From: UBA1413 sp037447215
GTDB taxonomy: Bacteria; Bacteroidota; Bacteroidia; Bacteroidales; Prolixibacteraceae
Length of the DNA stretch: 64,000 nt
Direction: 5' to 3'
NCBI GenBank assembly: GCA_037447215.1
Contig: JBBIHB010000005.1
Coordinates: forward strand, 60,428-124,427
Made by a program: the position numbers and the translations under genes. Shown here one piece after another: positions 16,059 through 24,354 of this stretch; position 1 is the stretch's first letter, and every line of letters begins with the position of its first letter. The notes under the pieces are model-generated. The model was given only the letters and a program-made list of their open reading frames with translations. It was not told the DNA's origin and made no database searches.

Positions 16059-17363
16059 TTACAAACGGCTGATTTTTGCACCGATATTGTTCAGCCTCTG
16101 ATCAATAAGCTCATAACCCCGGTCAATCTGATCAATGTTGTCAATTATACTGGTACCTTTAGCCGACATGGCTGCAATCAGCAATGCAATCCCTGCCCTG
16201 ATGTCGGGCGATGTCATACGGGTAGCCCTTAACGGATGTTCGCGGTTTTGTCCAATAACGGTGGCCCTGTGTGGATCACATAATATAATTTGAGCGCCCA
16301 TGTCAATGAGTTTGTCAACAAAGAACAAACGGCTTTCGAACATTTTCTGGTGAATCAGCGCACTGCCTTTGGCCTGGGTTGCCACCACGAGGAAAACACT
16401 TAACAAGTCAGGGGTAAGGCCTGGCCAGGGTGCATCGGCAATGGTCATGATCGACCCATCGATATAACTTTCAATTTCATAGTGGTCATTTTCCGGAATA
16501 TGGATATCGTCGCCTATCAGGTTCATTTTAATTCCAAGTCTCCTGAAACTTTCAGGAATAATCCCGAGGTGTGTTATGCCTGCATTTTTTATGGTGATAT
16601 CCGAAGCTGTCATTGCAGCAAGGCCGATAAAACTTCCTACTTCAATCATGTCTGGTAAAATGGTGTGCGTACAGCCCGACAACTCAGATACCCCTGTAAT
16701 GGTAAGAAGGTTTGAACCTATCCCACTGATATTTGCCCCCATCGCAACAAGCATTTTGCAAAGTTGCTGAATGTAAGGTTCACAGGCAGCGTTGTAAATG
16801 GTTGTTGTTCCCACGGCAAGGGAAGCGGCCATAATAATGTTTGCAGTACCGGTAACCGATGCTTCATCGAGGAGCAAATATGATCCTGAAAGTTTTTCAG
16901 CTTTTACCTCGAAGCATTTTTTTTCCTGATCGAAGGTGAACTGAGCGCCAAGCTTTTCAAAGCCCAGAAAATGTGTATCGACCCTTCGACGGCCGATTTT
17001 ATCTCCTCCGGGCTGTGGGATGAACCCAATTCCAAAGCGGGCCAGCAGCGGCCCCACAATCATGATTGACCCTCTCAGTGCAGCAGCTTTTCCATAAAAA
17101 TCGGGAAGTTTCAATAGGTTGGGAATGACACCCGCAGCATTGAATATATATTCCCCTTTTTTCAGACAGTGAACCGAAACCCCTATTGATTTCAATAGCT
17201 CGATAAGGATCAGCACATCCCTGATTTCAGGAATATTCCGGATAATAATATCACTTTTGGTTAGTAATGTGGCACAAATAACCTGTAAGGCTTCGTTTTT
17301 AGCTCCTTGTGGTTCAAGGATACCAGAAAGTTTGTGACCGCCTTCAACCGAAAATGTTGCCAT
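16059..17363 (-). CDS. murA: UDP-N-acetylglucosamine 1-carboxyvinyltransferase MurA (Asp-type active site)
   Basis: MurA adds enolpyruvate to UDP-GlcNAc, the first committed step of peptidoglycan synthesis. The 434-residue enzyme keeps Lys22 in QGAKNEAL and the full two-domain inside-out barrel pattern. In the active-site loop, PGGDKIGRRRVDTH, residue 121 is Asp where E. coli has the fosfomycin target Cys115. Asp at this place is known in chlamydial, mycobacterial and Borrelia MurA and makes them insensitive to fosfomycin. The start is 5 bp after the DUF4290 stop, so the genes are cotranscribed. Confidence 0.95.
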   Translation of the reverse strand: MATFSVEGGHKLSGILEPQGAKNEALQVICATLLTKSDIIIRNIPEIRDVLILIELLKSIGVSVHCLKKGEYIFNAAGVIPNLLKLPDFYGKAAALRGSIMIVGPLLARFGIGFIPQPGGDKIGRRRVDTHFLGFEKLGAQFTFDQEKKCFEVKAEKLSGSYLLLDEASVTGTANIIMAASLAVGTTTIYNAACEPYIQQLCKMLVAMGANISGIGSNLLTITGVSELSGCTHTILPDMIEVGSFIGLAAMTASDITIKNAGITHLGIIPESFRRLGIKMNLIGDDIHIPENDHYEIESYIDGSIMTIADAPWPGLTPDLLSVFLVVATQAKGSALIHQKMFESRLFFVDKLIDMGAQIILCDPHRATVIGQNREHPLRATRMTSPDIRAGIALLIAAMSAKGTSIIDNIDQIDRGYELIDQRLNNIGAKISRL

Positions 17364-17368
17364 GGGTT

Positions 17369-17995
17369 TTAATGGTGTTTTTTCTGGTTCCCCTTTTTCT
17401 GGCTCTTTTGTTTTTGGTATTGCTGCTGTTTTGCAGGGGTTACTTTTACATCAGCAAGTTCAATACCATTGGTTTTCAGCAACCCACGTGACATGTTTGA
17501 TAAATCCTCGAAAATTAATGCATCGTCAACCGAATCCTTGTTCCATGACAGATACGATTTTTTCATGTGGTTGGCAATCTGATAAATCAGGATATCTTTT
17601 TCGGGTCCGTTTTCATATTCCATAGCTTTCTTAATCATCAGTTCTATAGTTTTTCCATAATACCGGTACTTCAGATTACTTTGCAGATATGGAACACGTT
17701 TTGGTTTTTCGGTTAATATCTCCTTCGATGGAGGGTCATAGGGATAGTCGATATCCAGTTTGAAATCGGCCATGATGGCCAGATGATCCCAAAGTTTATG
17801 CTTAAAGTCGGGTACATCCCTGAGATAGGGGTGTAAATTTCCCATCATATCAACTATTGTTTTGGCAGCCTGGTTTCGGGTTTCACGGTCTTCGATCATT
17901 AACAGCAGGTCAACCATGTTCTGCACGTTACGACCATATTCAGGTAATGCCAGTTTTTTCCGGCTGGTATTATAGTCTTTTGAAAAAGCTTTCAT
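17369..17995 (-). CDS. DUF4290 family protein
   Basis: The 208-residue cytoplasmic protein is predicted to be largely helical and has no catalytic motif that I recognise. YNTSRKKLALPEYGRNVQNMV and the Lys/Gln-rich tail match what I know as DUF4290, a Bacteroidota-restricted family found next to murA. The tail (KQQQYQKQKSQKKGNQKKHH) is strongly basic and may contact nucleic acid or the ribosome, which is speculation. ATG 17995 is used because the upstream frame would extend through the predicted promoter. It is 5 bp from murA. Confidence 0.85.
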   Translation of the reverse strand: MKAFSKDYNTSRKKLALPEYGRNVQNMVDLLLMIEDRETRNQAAKTIVDMMGNLHPYLRDVPDFKHKLWDHLAIMADFKLDIDYPYDPPSKEILTEKPKRVPYLQSNLKYRYYGKTIELMIKKAMEYENGPEKDILIYQIANHMKKSYLSWNKDSVDDALIFEDLSNMSRGLLKTNGIELADVKVTPAKQQQYQKQKSQKKGNQKKHH

Positions 17996-18020
17996 ATTCG
18001 AATTATTTACGTTACTTTGC

Positions 18021-18037
18021 GTGGGCTCAACGCCCAC
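18021..18037 (-). other. GC-rich hairpin in the leader of the DUF4290-murA message
   Basis: GTGGGC-TCAAC-GCCCAC forms a 6-bp GC-rich stem with a 5-base loop in otherwise AT-rich sequence. It sits just downstream of the predicted -7 element on the minus strand, so it would be at or near the 5' end of the mRNA. Confidence 0.5.
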
Positions 18038-18066
18038 AAAGGTAGTGATTTACAGTATTAATGCAA
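18037..18066 (-). promoter_or_regulatory. Predicted promoter of DUF4290-murA
   Basis: On the minus strand TTG (18064-18066) is separated by 19 bp from TACCTTTG (18037-18044), matching the Bacteroidota primary sigma pattern. The DUF4290 ATG is about 40 bp downstream. Confidence 0.65.
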
Positions 18067-18114
18067 CAAATATAAGAGATTTCCGGTCAAGTAGTGATTT
18101 TTATGGCATTTGAG

Positions 18115-20442
18115 TCAACCTATTATTTTTAATTTGGCAAATCTTAGTAAAAGTTGTTTTTGTCCGGCATTGTGGAAAAATATGGTAGCCTTAATATCAG
18201 GAGCAGCACCTTCGATCTGTAATACTTTACCAATCCCGAACCTTTGATGCTCTACTTTCATGCCCGGAATTATTTCAGAAGGATCATTGCCTTTATAATC
18301 AATAGCCTTTCTGGCAGTTTCGTTTATCCTTGTAATCTTCTGGGCCAGATTATTTTTCAAAAATGGTGATATGGGTTTTGGCGAAACGGTTGAATTACGT
18401 TCGTGGTTTCTGAGTTGGTTTTTCCATAAATTCGGATGGTCATTCCAGGTAACACCTGAGTCTGGAGCGAAATTTTGTTCGAGATATGCCGGATCAATTT
18501 CTGCGATAAATGAACTTGGCCTGCAAAATTCGAGTTTACCCCATTTATCCCGTTGACCGGAATAAGAAAGGAAAACCTGTTTCTCGGCCCGGGTAATGGC
18601 CACATAAAAAAGCCTTCGTTCTTCTTCGAGGGCTTCTTTTGATATAAACGGAGCCCCCGACTGGTTACTAGGGAAAAGATTTTCTTCAAGTCCAACCACA
18701 AAAACATTCTTAAATTCGAGTCCCTTTGCTGAATGAACCGTCATCAGCGTAACTTTATTCCGGTCTTCTTCCTTTTCATTATCCTGGTCGGTGAGAAGAG
18801 CAACATCCTGAAGGTAATCGCCTAGTTGCCCGGATCTGCCCTCTTCGCGCGTCGAAACAGTAAATTCCTGAATAGCGTTTAACATTTCTTCAATGTTCTG
18901 GTAACGGCTTACCCCTTCGGGCGATTGGTCATGGTACAAATCCTTGAGGATTCCGGTTTGTTGGGCTACTTTCCGTGCAAGCTCAAATGCTTCCATCTGA
19001 ACTGAATCTTTTCTGAATTCTTCTATTGTACCCTGAAATAGCTTCAATTTTTCGATAGTACCCTTGTTTAATCCTGCCGGATTGTGTTCAGGAAGACAGA
19101 TAATTATTCTGTACATATCGGTACCTTCATCGAGGGCTGATTTTTCAATTTTTGCCAGGGTAGTCTGGCCAATTCCCCTTGCAGGATAATTGATGATTCT
19201 TTTTAAAGCTTCATTGTCGGAAGGGTTTATTATTATCCTGAAATAAGCCAGAAGGTCCTTAATTTCCTTTCGTTGATAGAAAGATAGTCCGCCGTAAATT
19301 TTATAGGGAATGTTTCTTTTGCGTAAAGCTTCCTCAAAAATCCTCGATTGTGCGTTGGTACGGTATAAAATGGCAAAATCTGAATATTGGAAATGGTCAC
19401 GTAATAGTGTTTCAGCAATAGTATGGGCAACAACATATCCCTCTTCATTATCGGTAAGCGATTCAATGAGTTTCAAGCGTAGGCCGATTTCCTTTTCCGA
19501 AAAAACCGATTTGCGCAATTGTAGTTGGTTGTGTGCAATAACACTATTGGCCGCATTGACAATATTTTGTGTCGAACGGTAGTTCTGTTCAAGTTTGAAA
19601 ATCCGGTGTTCGGGATAATCTTTCTGAAAATTAAGAATATTTTCAATTCTGGCACCCCTGAAAGAATATATACTTTGTGCATCATCGCCCACTACACAAA
19701 TATTGTGATGTATCTCTGCCAGTTTTTTTATGATCAGGTATTGGGCGTAGTTTGTGTCCTGATATTCATCAACCAGCACATAATCAAATTTTTGCTGGTA
19801 TTTATCAAGGATTGCGGTATGGTCGCGAAACAAGATATTGGTTTTCAGTAAAAGATCATCGAAGTCCATAGCGTTGCTCAATTTGCAACGTTTCACATAT
19901 TCGCGGTATATTTCACTGATGCGGGGCATTTGAATACTTCGGTCAAACTCTTTTATTTCGTGTGTTTCGGCATAAACCTGCGGCGTAATAAGGTTGTTTT
20001 TCGCCATTGAAATACGGCTTGTCACAACACCGGGTTTATAAATCTTATCATCGAGTTGAAAGTCTTTTATAACTGTTTTGATGAGGTTTTTTGAGTCTGA
20101 TGCATCGTAAATCGTAAAATCGGACGGAAAACCCAATGCTTCATGTTCGAACCTGAGAATACGGGCGAATATGGAATGGAACGTTCCCATCCAAAGATGC
20201 CTTGACAGGTTTGGGCCAACCACAGCTGCGATACGCTCCTTCATTTCACGGGCAGCCTTATTGGTAAAGGTAAGAGCGAGGATTGTCGAGGGCCTGGTCC
20301 CTTGTTTCAATAAATGGGCAATCCTATAGGTCAGGACACGTGTCTTCCCCGAACCGGCACCGGCAATTATAAGCGATGGCCCTTCGGTTCGGATTACTGC
20401 CTCTTTCTGGGCTCTGTTAAGGTTCTCTAAATAATCAAACAC
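18115..20442 (-). CDS. uvrD: UvrD/PcrA-type superfamily 1 DNA helicase
   Basis: The roughly 775-residue 3'-5' helicase acts in DNA repair and removal of blocks to replication. Motif I is IIAGAGSGKTR, motif II DEYQDTN, motif III GDDAQSIYSFRGA, and motif V/VI TVHSAKGLEF with AITRAEKQ; the C-terminal GMKVEHQRFGIGKV is the tail shared by PcrA/UvrD proteins. I place the start at a GTG (20442, FDYLENLNRAQKEAV), which fits the family N-terminus. An ATG at 20493 would add 17 residues and lies upstream of the predicted -7 element CAAAAATA at 20467. Confidence 0.94.
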   Translation of the reverse strand: MFDYLENLNRAQKEAVIRTEGPSLIIAGAGSGKTRVLTYRIAHLLKQGTRPSTILALTFTNKAAREMKERIAAVVGPNLSRHLWMGTFHSIFARILRFEHEALGFPSDFTIYDASDSKNLIKTVIKDFQLDDKIYKPGVVTSRISMAKNNLITPQVYAETHEIKEFDRSIQMPRISEIYREYVKRCKLSNAMDFDDLLLKTNILFRDHTAILDKYQQKFDYVLVDEYQDTNYAQYLIIKKLAEIHHNICVVGDDAQSIYSFRGARIENILNFQKDYPEHRIFKLEQNYRSTQNIVNAANSVIAHNQLQLRKSVFSEKEIGLRLKLIESLTDNEEGYVVAHTIAETLLRDHFQYSDFAILYRTNAQSRIFEEALRKRNIPYKIYGGLSFYQRKEIKDLLAYFRIIINPSDNEALKRIINYPARGIGQTTLAKIEKSALDEGTDMYRIIICLPEHNPAGLNKGTIEKLKLFQGTIEEFRKDSVQMEAFELARKVAQQTGILKDLYHDQSPEGVSRYQNIEEMLNAIQEFTVSTREEGRSGQLGDYLQDVALLTDQDNEKEEDRNKVTLMTVHSAKGLEFKNVFVVGLEENLFPSNQSGAPFISKEALEEERRLFYVAITRAEKQVFLSYSGQRDKWGKLEFCRPSSFIAEIDPAYLEQNFAPDSGVTWNDHPNLWKNQLRNHERNSTVSPKPISPFLKNNLAQKITRINETARKAIDYKGNDPSEIIPGMKVEHQRFGIGKVLQIEGAAPDIKATIFFHNAGQKQLLLRFAKLKIIG

Positions 20443-20466
20443 TGGATTTTTAAAAGTGTGAGCATG

Positions 20467-20474
20467 CAAAAATA
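20467..20474 (-). promoter_or_regulatory. Predicted -7 element for uvrD
   Basis: CAAAAATA on the plus strand is TATTTTTG on the minus strand, fitting TAnnTTTG. Transcription would begin near 20460, just ahead of the GTG start at 20442. A CAA 16-20 bp further out could be the -33 TTG. Confidence 0.5.
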
Positions 20475-20550
20475 CAAAAGTGATGATAGCCAAACAAAAT
20501 TAACAACCAAACATGAAGGGGTTTTTATCAACAGGTGTTTCCCGAATTTT

Positions 20551-20558
20551 TATCTTTG
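20551..20558 (+). promoter_or_regulatory. Predicted -7 element for the T9SS cargo gene
   Basis: TATCTTTG matches TAnnTTTG and lies about 60 bp before the GTG start of the gene at 20616. No clear -33 TTG was found at the right distance. Confidence 0.5.
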
Positions 20559-20615
20559 CGGGGCAATTAAATCGATTTTATACGTTAATATTGTAAACTA
20601 AAAATATTACAGTCT

Positions 20616-21917
20616 GTGATTGTGAATAAAAGGTATTGGATATTGATTGCTTTTATAGCTTTTCTTCTGTTTTCCGGAAGTGTTTCAGGTCAGATTTCAG
20701 CTCTTGGATCTTCGGGAACCGAGATGACGAACTATCCATCTTTTCCTCAAAACGATCCCATATTCTTTTTCTGCACTGCACCAGGTAAAAACATTGCTGC
20801 ATTGTCGGTTATGTCAAACCTCGAAGGGGAAAAAAATTTCAATTGGGAACGGTTTAATCCGGCAACCGGGATATTTGAAGTGTTTTTCAGTGAAATTTCA
20901 AATTCCAATCAGTCGTCGGTAATAAATCTCGAGGATGGTGGCTACAGGGTTAGTATTGTTTCGGAAACTGGCCAACAGGTTTTCAGGGCATGGGTTTTTA
21001 ATTTCTGGAGGACTTTTGAAGCAATGGTTGGAGAAAGCACTTGTGATTTCTTTAGCCTTCATAGCACGTTTGAACAGGCTCAAATCAATTATTATGATCT
21101 TTCGACAGGAGCACCCATTGGAATTAATATTGCTCCGACTTTTGAATGGAGAGAAGGAGAGAAAATTGTATCGAGGTTTGCTTCCGCATTTATATATGAG
21201 CCCCCTACAAAAGATACAGAATACAGGTTGACAGTTTCAGATAGGATTGGTTGCATTGCCACAGCAACAATCACGTATTTTTCAATTGTAACCAAAGCAA
21301 GTTTTTCAGCCAACCCGATGGAAGGTGAAGCTCCGCTGACAGTTACTTTCAGCAATAATTCCGAGAATGGAGATACCAATGGCTATGAATGGTTTTTTTT
21401 CAAAGACCTGGATGAAATTAAAAGATTGTCGCAGGGAGGTTCACAGCCTATTGACAGCATCAAATTCAAAGCATTCGATTTCAGCCCTGTTTATACGTTT
21501 GAAAATTCCGGATATTACATGGTAAAATTGGTTTCAAAAAAAACATCACAGTTCTGGACATGTACCGATACGGTTTATCTCGAAAATTATATTGTTGTTG
21601 ATACTTCATATATTGCAGCTCCCAATGTTTTTACACCAAATGGCGATGGAACCAACGATAATTTTGTCGTAAAGTTCTGGTCGATGAAAGAGGTTAAGAT
21701 TTCAATATTCAACCGATGGGGAAGGACTGTTCATGTGTATGAAAACAAAAATGTCCTTGGCTTTGAAAATACCTGGTCCGTTTCGGCATGGGATGGACTG
21801 ATTGGCGGAAGAGATGCCAGTCCGGGTGTTTATTATTATGTAGTTGAAGGTATTGGACGTGATGGTAAAAAACGATGGAAGAGGGGATTTGTGCACCTGT
21901 TCCGCGGTAAAGACTAA
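20616..21917 (+). CDS. PKD-domain protein with T9SS type B sorting domain
   Basis: The 433-residue exported protein has a signal peptide (LIAFIAFLLFSGSVSGQ), a middle beta-rich region and a PKD-like domain (about 225-310; FSANPMEGEAPLTVTFSNNS). It ends in the gliding-motility-associated C-terminal domain: NVFTPNGDGTNDNF, ISIFNRWGRTVH, WDGLIGG and SPGVYYYVVEG. This CHU_C / type B domain directs secretion by the type IX system, after which cargo stays on the surface or is released. No catalytic domain is visible. The start is GTG at 20616 or 20622. Confidence 0.9.
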   Translation: MIVNKRYWILIAFIAFLLFSGSVSGQISALGSSGTEMTNYPSFPQNDPIFFFCTAPGKNIAALSVMSNLEGEKNFNWERFNPATGIFEVFFSEISNSNQSSVINLEDGGYRVSIVSETGQQVFRAWVFNFWRTFEAMVGESTCDFFSLHSTFEQAQINYYDLSTGAPIGINIAPTFEWREGEKIVSRFASAFIYEPPTKDTEYRLTVSDRIGCIATATITYFSIVTKASFSANPMEGEAPLTVTFSNNSENGDTNGYEWFFFKDLDEIKRLSQGGSQPIDSIKFKAFDFSPVYTFENSGYYMVKLVSKKTSQFWTCTDTVYLENYIVVDTSYIAAPNVFTPNGDGTNDNFVVKFWSMKEVKISIFNRWGRTVHVYENKNVLGFENTWSVSAWDGLIGGRDASPGVYYYVVEGIGRDGKKRWKRGFVHLFRGKD

Positions 21918-21987
21918 ACTCTTTTTCATATCCTTTCTAATCCTATAATCTTCTGATCTTTTAATTTTCAGACTCTCTGATATTAAA

Positions 21988-22017
21988 AAAGCCCCGGGCC
22001 TCGCGGACCAGAGCTTT
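21988..22017. terminator. Possible weak terminator between convergent genes
   Basis: AAAGC (21988-21992) and GCTTT (22013-22017) flank a GC-rich centre that pairs only in part. An A-run precedes it. It lies between the convergent T9SS cargo gene and the EF-G-like gene, where a terminator is expected, but the stem has several mismatches. Confidence 0.4.
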
Positions 22018-22058
22018 ATGATGTCTAGTTTTATAGAAAATGGATTAGAAAAAATTTT

Positions 22059-24215
22059 CTATTCTTCTTCCTGTTCAGCTTCGTATGCTTTAAGCAACTC
22101 CTCCTGAACATCGGCAGGTACTTTTTCGTATGTGTTGAACGCCATTTTGAACAAACCACGTCCACCAGTTACCGAACTAAGCGAAGTGGCATATTTGTTC
22201 ATCTCTTTCAGTGGAACGCGGGCTGTAATTTTTTCAAATCCTTTCTCGGAACCCATGCCCATAATTAACGTACGGCGTCCCTGCAGGTCGCTCATTACAT
22301 CTCCCATCCTGTCGGAAGGTACCCAAACTTCAAGATCGTAAATCGGCTCAAGGATTTTTGGGTTCGATTTCTTGAAAGCCATACTGAATGCATTACGTCC
22401 TGCAAGTTTGAAAGAGATTTCGTTGGAGTCAACCGGATGCATCTTTCCGTCATAAACATACACAATAATATCGCGCGCATAAGATCCGGTAAGCGGACCC
22501 TGTTCCATTTTTTCCATTATCCCTTTCAGAATGGCTGGCATAAAACGGGCATCAATCGATCCACCTACAATACAGTTCACATAAATCAGTTTTCCACCCC
22601 ATGATAGGTTATGTTCCTGCACATCACGAACGGATAACTTATATTCTTTTCCATCCAGTACAAATGCTCCTTTCGGGGTTACACCTTCCTCGAATGGTTC
22701 AATAATCATGTGTACTTCGCCAAACTGGCCTGCACCGCCCGATTGTTTTTTGTGACGATAGTCGGACTGGGCTGCTTTGGTAATGGTTTCGCGATAGGGA
22801 ATACGCGGCTCATTAAAATTGACGTCGATTTTATATACGTTATCGAAATACCATTTCAGGATGTTCATATGGTATTCGCCCTGGTTATGAACGATTAACT
22901 GACGTAACTCTTTGGAGTATTCAATAACATAGGATGGATCTTCAAACTTGATGCGGTTGAGTACTTCACCTACTTTTTCATCATCGGTTTCGCTTACTGC
23001 TTTGACAGCAACCCTGTGTCGGGGATTCGTGAACACCATGGGTACAAACTTAGTGGCAGCTTCTTTGCCCGAAAGGGTATGATTGTATTTCGTGTCTTTC
23101 AGTTTTACGCTACAGCCAATATCTCCAGCCACCATTTCGGGTACCTTCACACGGTTTTTTCCTGCCGAAACAAACAACTGCGATAATCTTTCCTTTGAAC
23201 TGTTGCTGGCGTTTACAAGGTCGATACTTTCGGCGAGCTTACCTGACATTACTTTGAAATACGTAATTTCACCCACATGCGATTCAATTGATGTTTTGAA
23301 TACAAACAGACTAGGTGGTTCATTTTCGTTCATGGCAACCTCTTTCCCCGACACGATTGCTCTTTGAGGAAGGTCTGACGGGGCTGGTCCCACATTTGCA
23401 ATAAATTCCATAAGGCGATTAACCCCAATATTTTTCTTTGCGCAAGTACAGAAAACCGGAAAAAGATCCCGCTTGACAATTCCAATTCGCATGCCCTTGC
23501 GGATATCATCCTCCGATAATGAACCCTGCTCAAAATAAAGCTCCATTAATGATTCTTCATTTTCTGCTGCCATTTCGATCAAAGCATTCTGCAGTTCTTC
23601 GGCTTTGTCTTTTTCCGATTCCGGAATATCGAGAATCTGAGGTTGGCCACCATCTTTACTGTATTTGTACATTTTCATTTTCAGTACATCGATGATGGAA
23701 TCGAATCCGGGGCCTGTTTCAACCGGGTACTGAACAATGGTTACCTTATTCCCGAAACTGCTTTTAACCTGATCGACAGCCGCATCGAAGTTGGCATTCT
23801 CGTGGTCCAGTTCGTTGAATACAAACATCATCGGAGTGTTTTTTGACTCAGCATGGCGTCCGGCTGCTTCGGTACCGGCTTCAACCCCGTTCGATGTGTT
23901 GATCAGCATCAGGGCAAGGTCAGCTACCTCGAGAGATGATACCACATGTCCATTCAGGTCATCCATACCTGGAGTGTCCAGGATATTGATTTTTTTGTCT
24001 TTATACTCAGCATATAATACCGATGAATACACCGAGTTGCCATATTCCTGCTCAATTGGGGTATGGTCCGATACGGTATTCTTCGAAGTTACTTCACCCC
24101 GGCGGTTAATTACTCCACCCTCCAGCAGCATGGCTTCTGCGAGGGTGGTTTTTCCACTGCCGGCGTTTCCGATCAGGGCAATGTTGCGAATTTGTTCTGA
24201 TTTATAAACTTTCAT
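22059..24215 (-). CDS. fusA2: EF-G paralogue (EF-G2-like) with altered GTPase motifs
   Basis: The 718-residue protein has the five-domain EF-G layout, including domain IV (YRHKKQSGGAGQFGEV) and domain V (ILEPIYDLEVWVP). The G domain keeps the P-loop GNAGSGKTT (16-24), but DTPG is followed by Met84 where canonical EF-G has the catalytic His, G4 is NELD (134-137) rather than NKxD, and switch I lacks the ERGITI pattern. The canonical fusA is at 31034. Divergent EF-G paralogues occur in Thermus, mycobacteria and Bacteroidota, and a Bacteroides EF-G2 has been reported to work without GTP hydrolysis; whether this protein is that orthologue is not known to me. Confidence 0.9.
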   Translation of the reverse strand: MKVYKSEQIRNIALIGNAGSGKTTLAEAMLLEGGVINRRGEVTSKNTVSDHTPIEQEYGNSVYSSVLYAEYKDKKINILDTPGMDDLNGHVVSSLEVADLALMLINTSNGVEAGTEAAGRHAESKNTPMMFVFNELDHENANFDAAVDQVKSSFGNKVTIVQYPVETGPGFDSIIDVLKMKMYKYSKDGGQPQILDIPESEKDKAEELQNALIEMAAENEESLMELYFEQGSLSEDDIRKGMRIGIVKRDLFPVFCTCAKKNIGVNRLMEFIANVGPAPSDLPQRAIVSGKEVAMNENEPPSLFVFKTSIESHVGEITYFKVMSGKLAESIDLVNASNSSKERLSQLFVSAGKNRVKVPEMVAGDIGCSVKLKDTKYNHTLSGKEAATKFVPMVFTNPRHRVAVKAVSETDDEKVGEVLNRIKFEDPSYVIEYSKELRQLIVHNQGEYHMNILKWYFDNVYKIDVNFNEPRIPYRETITKAAQSDYRHKKQSGGAGQFGEVHMIIEPFEEGVTPKGAFVLDGKEYKLSVRDVQEHNLSWGGKLIYVNCIVGGSIDARFMPAILKGIMEKMEQGPLTGSYARDIIVYVYDGKMHPVDSNEISFKLAGRNAFSMAFKKSNPKILEPIYDLEVWVPSDRMGDVMSDLQGRRTLIMGMGSEKGFEKITARVPLKEMNKYATSLSSVTGGRGLFKMAFNTYEKVPADVQEELLKAYEAEQEEE

Positions 24216-24274
24216 CTTATTGTTGGTTTTTAATAATAAATTGACTTTTGAAAAATGGTTTTTCCAAAGGTGCC

Positions 24275-24304
24275 CAAAAATAGTAATAATTTATTAACAG
24301 GCAA
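24275..24304 (-). promoter_or_regulatory. Predicted promoter of the EF-G2-like gene
   Basis: On the minus strand TTG (24302-24304), 19 bp, then TATTTTTG (24275-24282): a full Bacteroidota-type promoter. The ATG at 24215 is about 60 bp downstream. Confidence 0.65.
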
Positions 24305-24354
24305 CTCGAATAAAAACACGATAAAATAATATATAAATGGTATGCGACAAGTTT

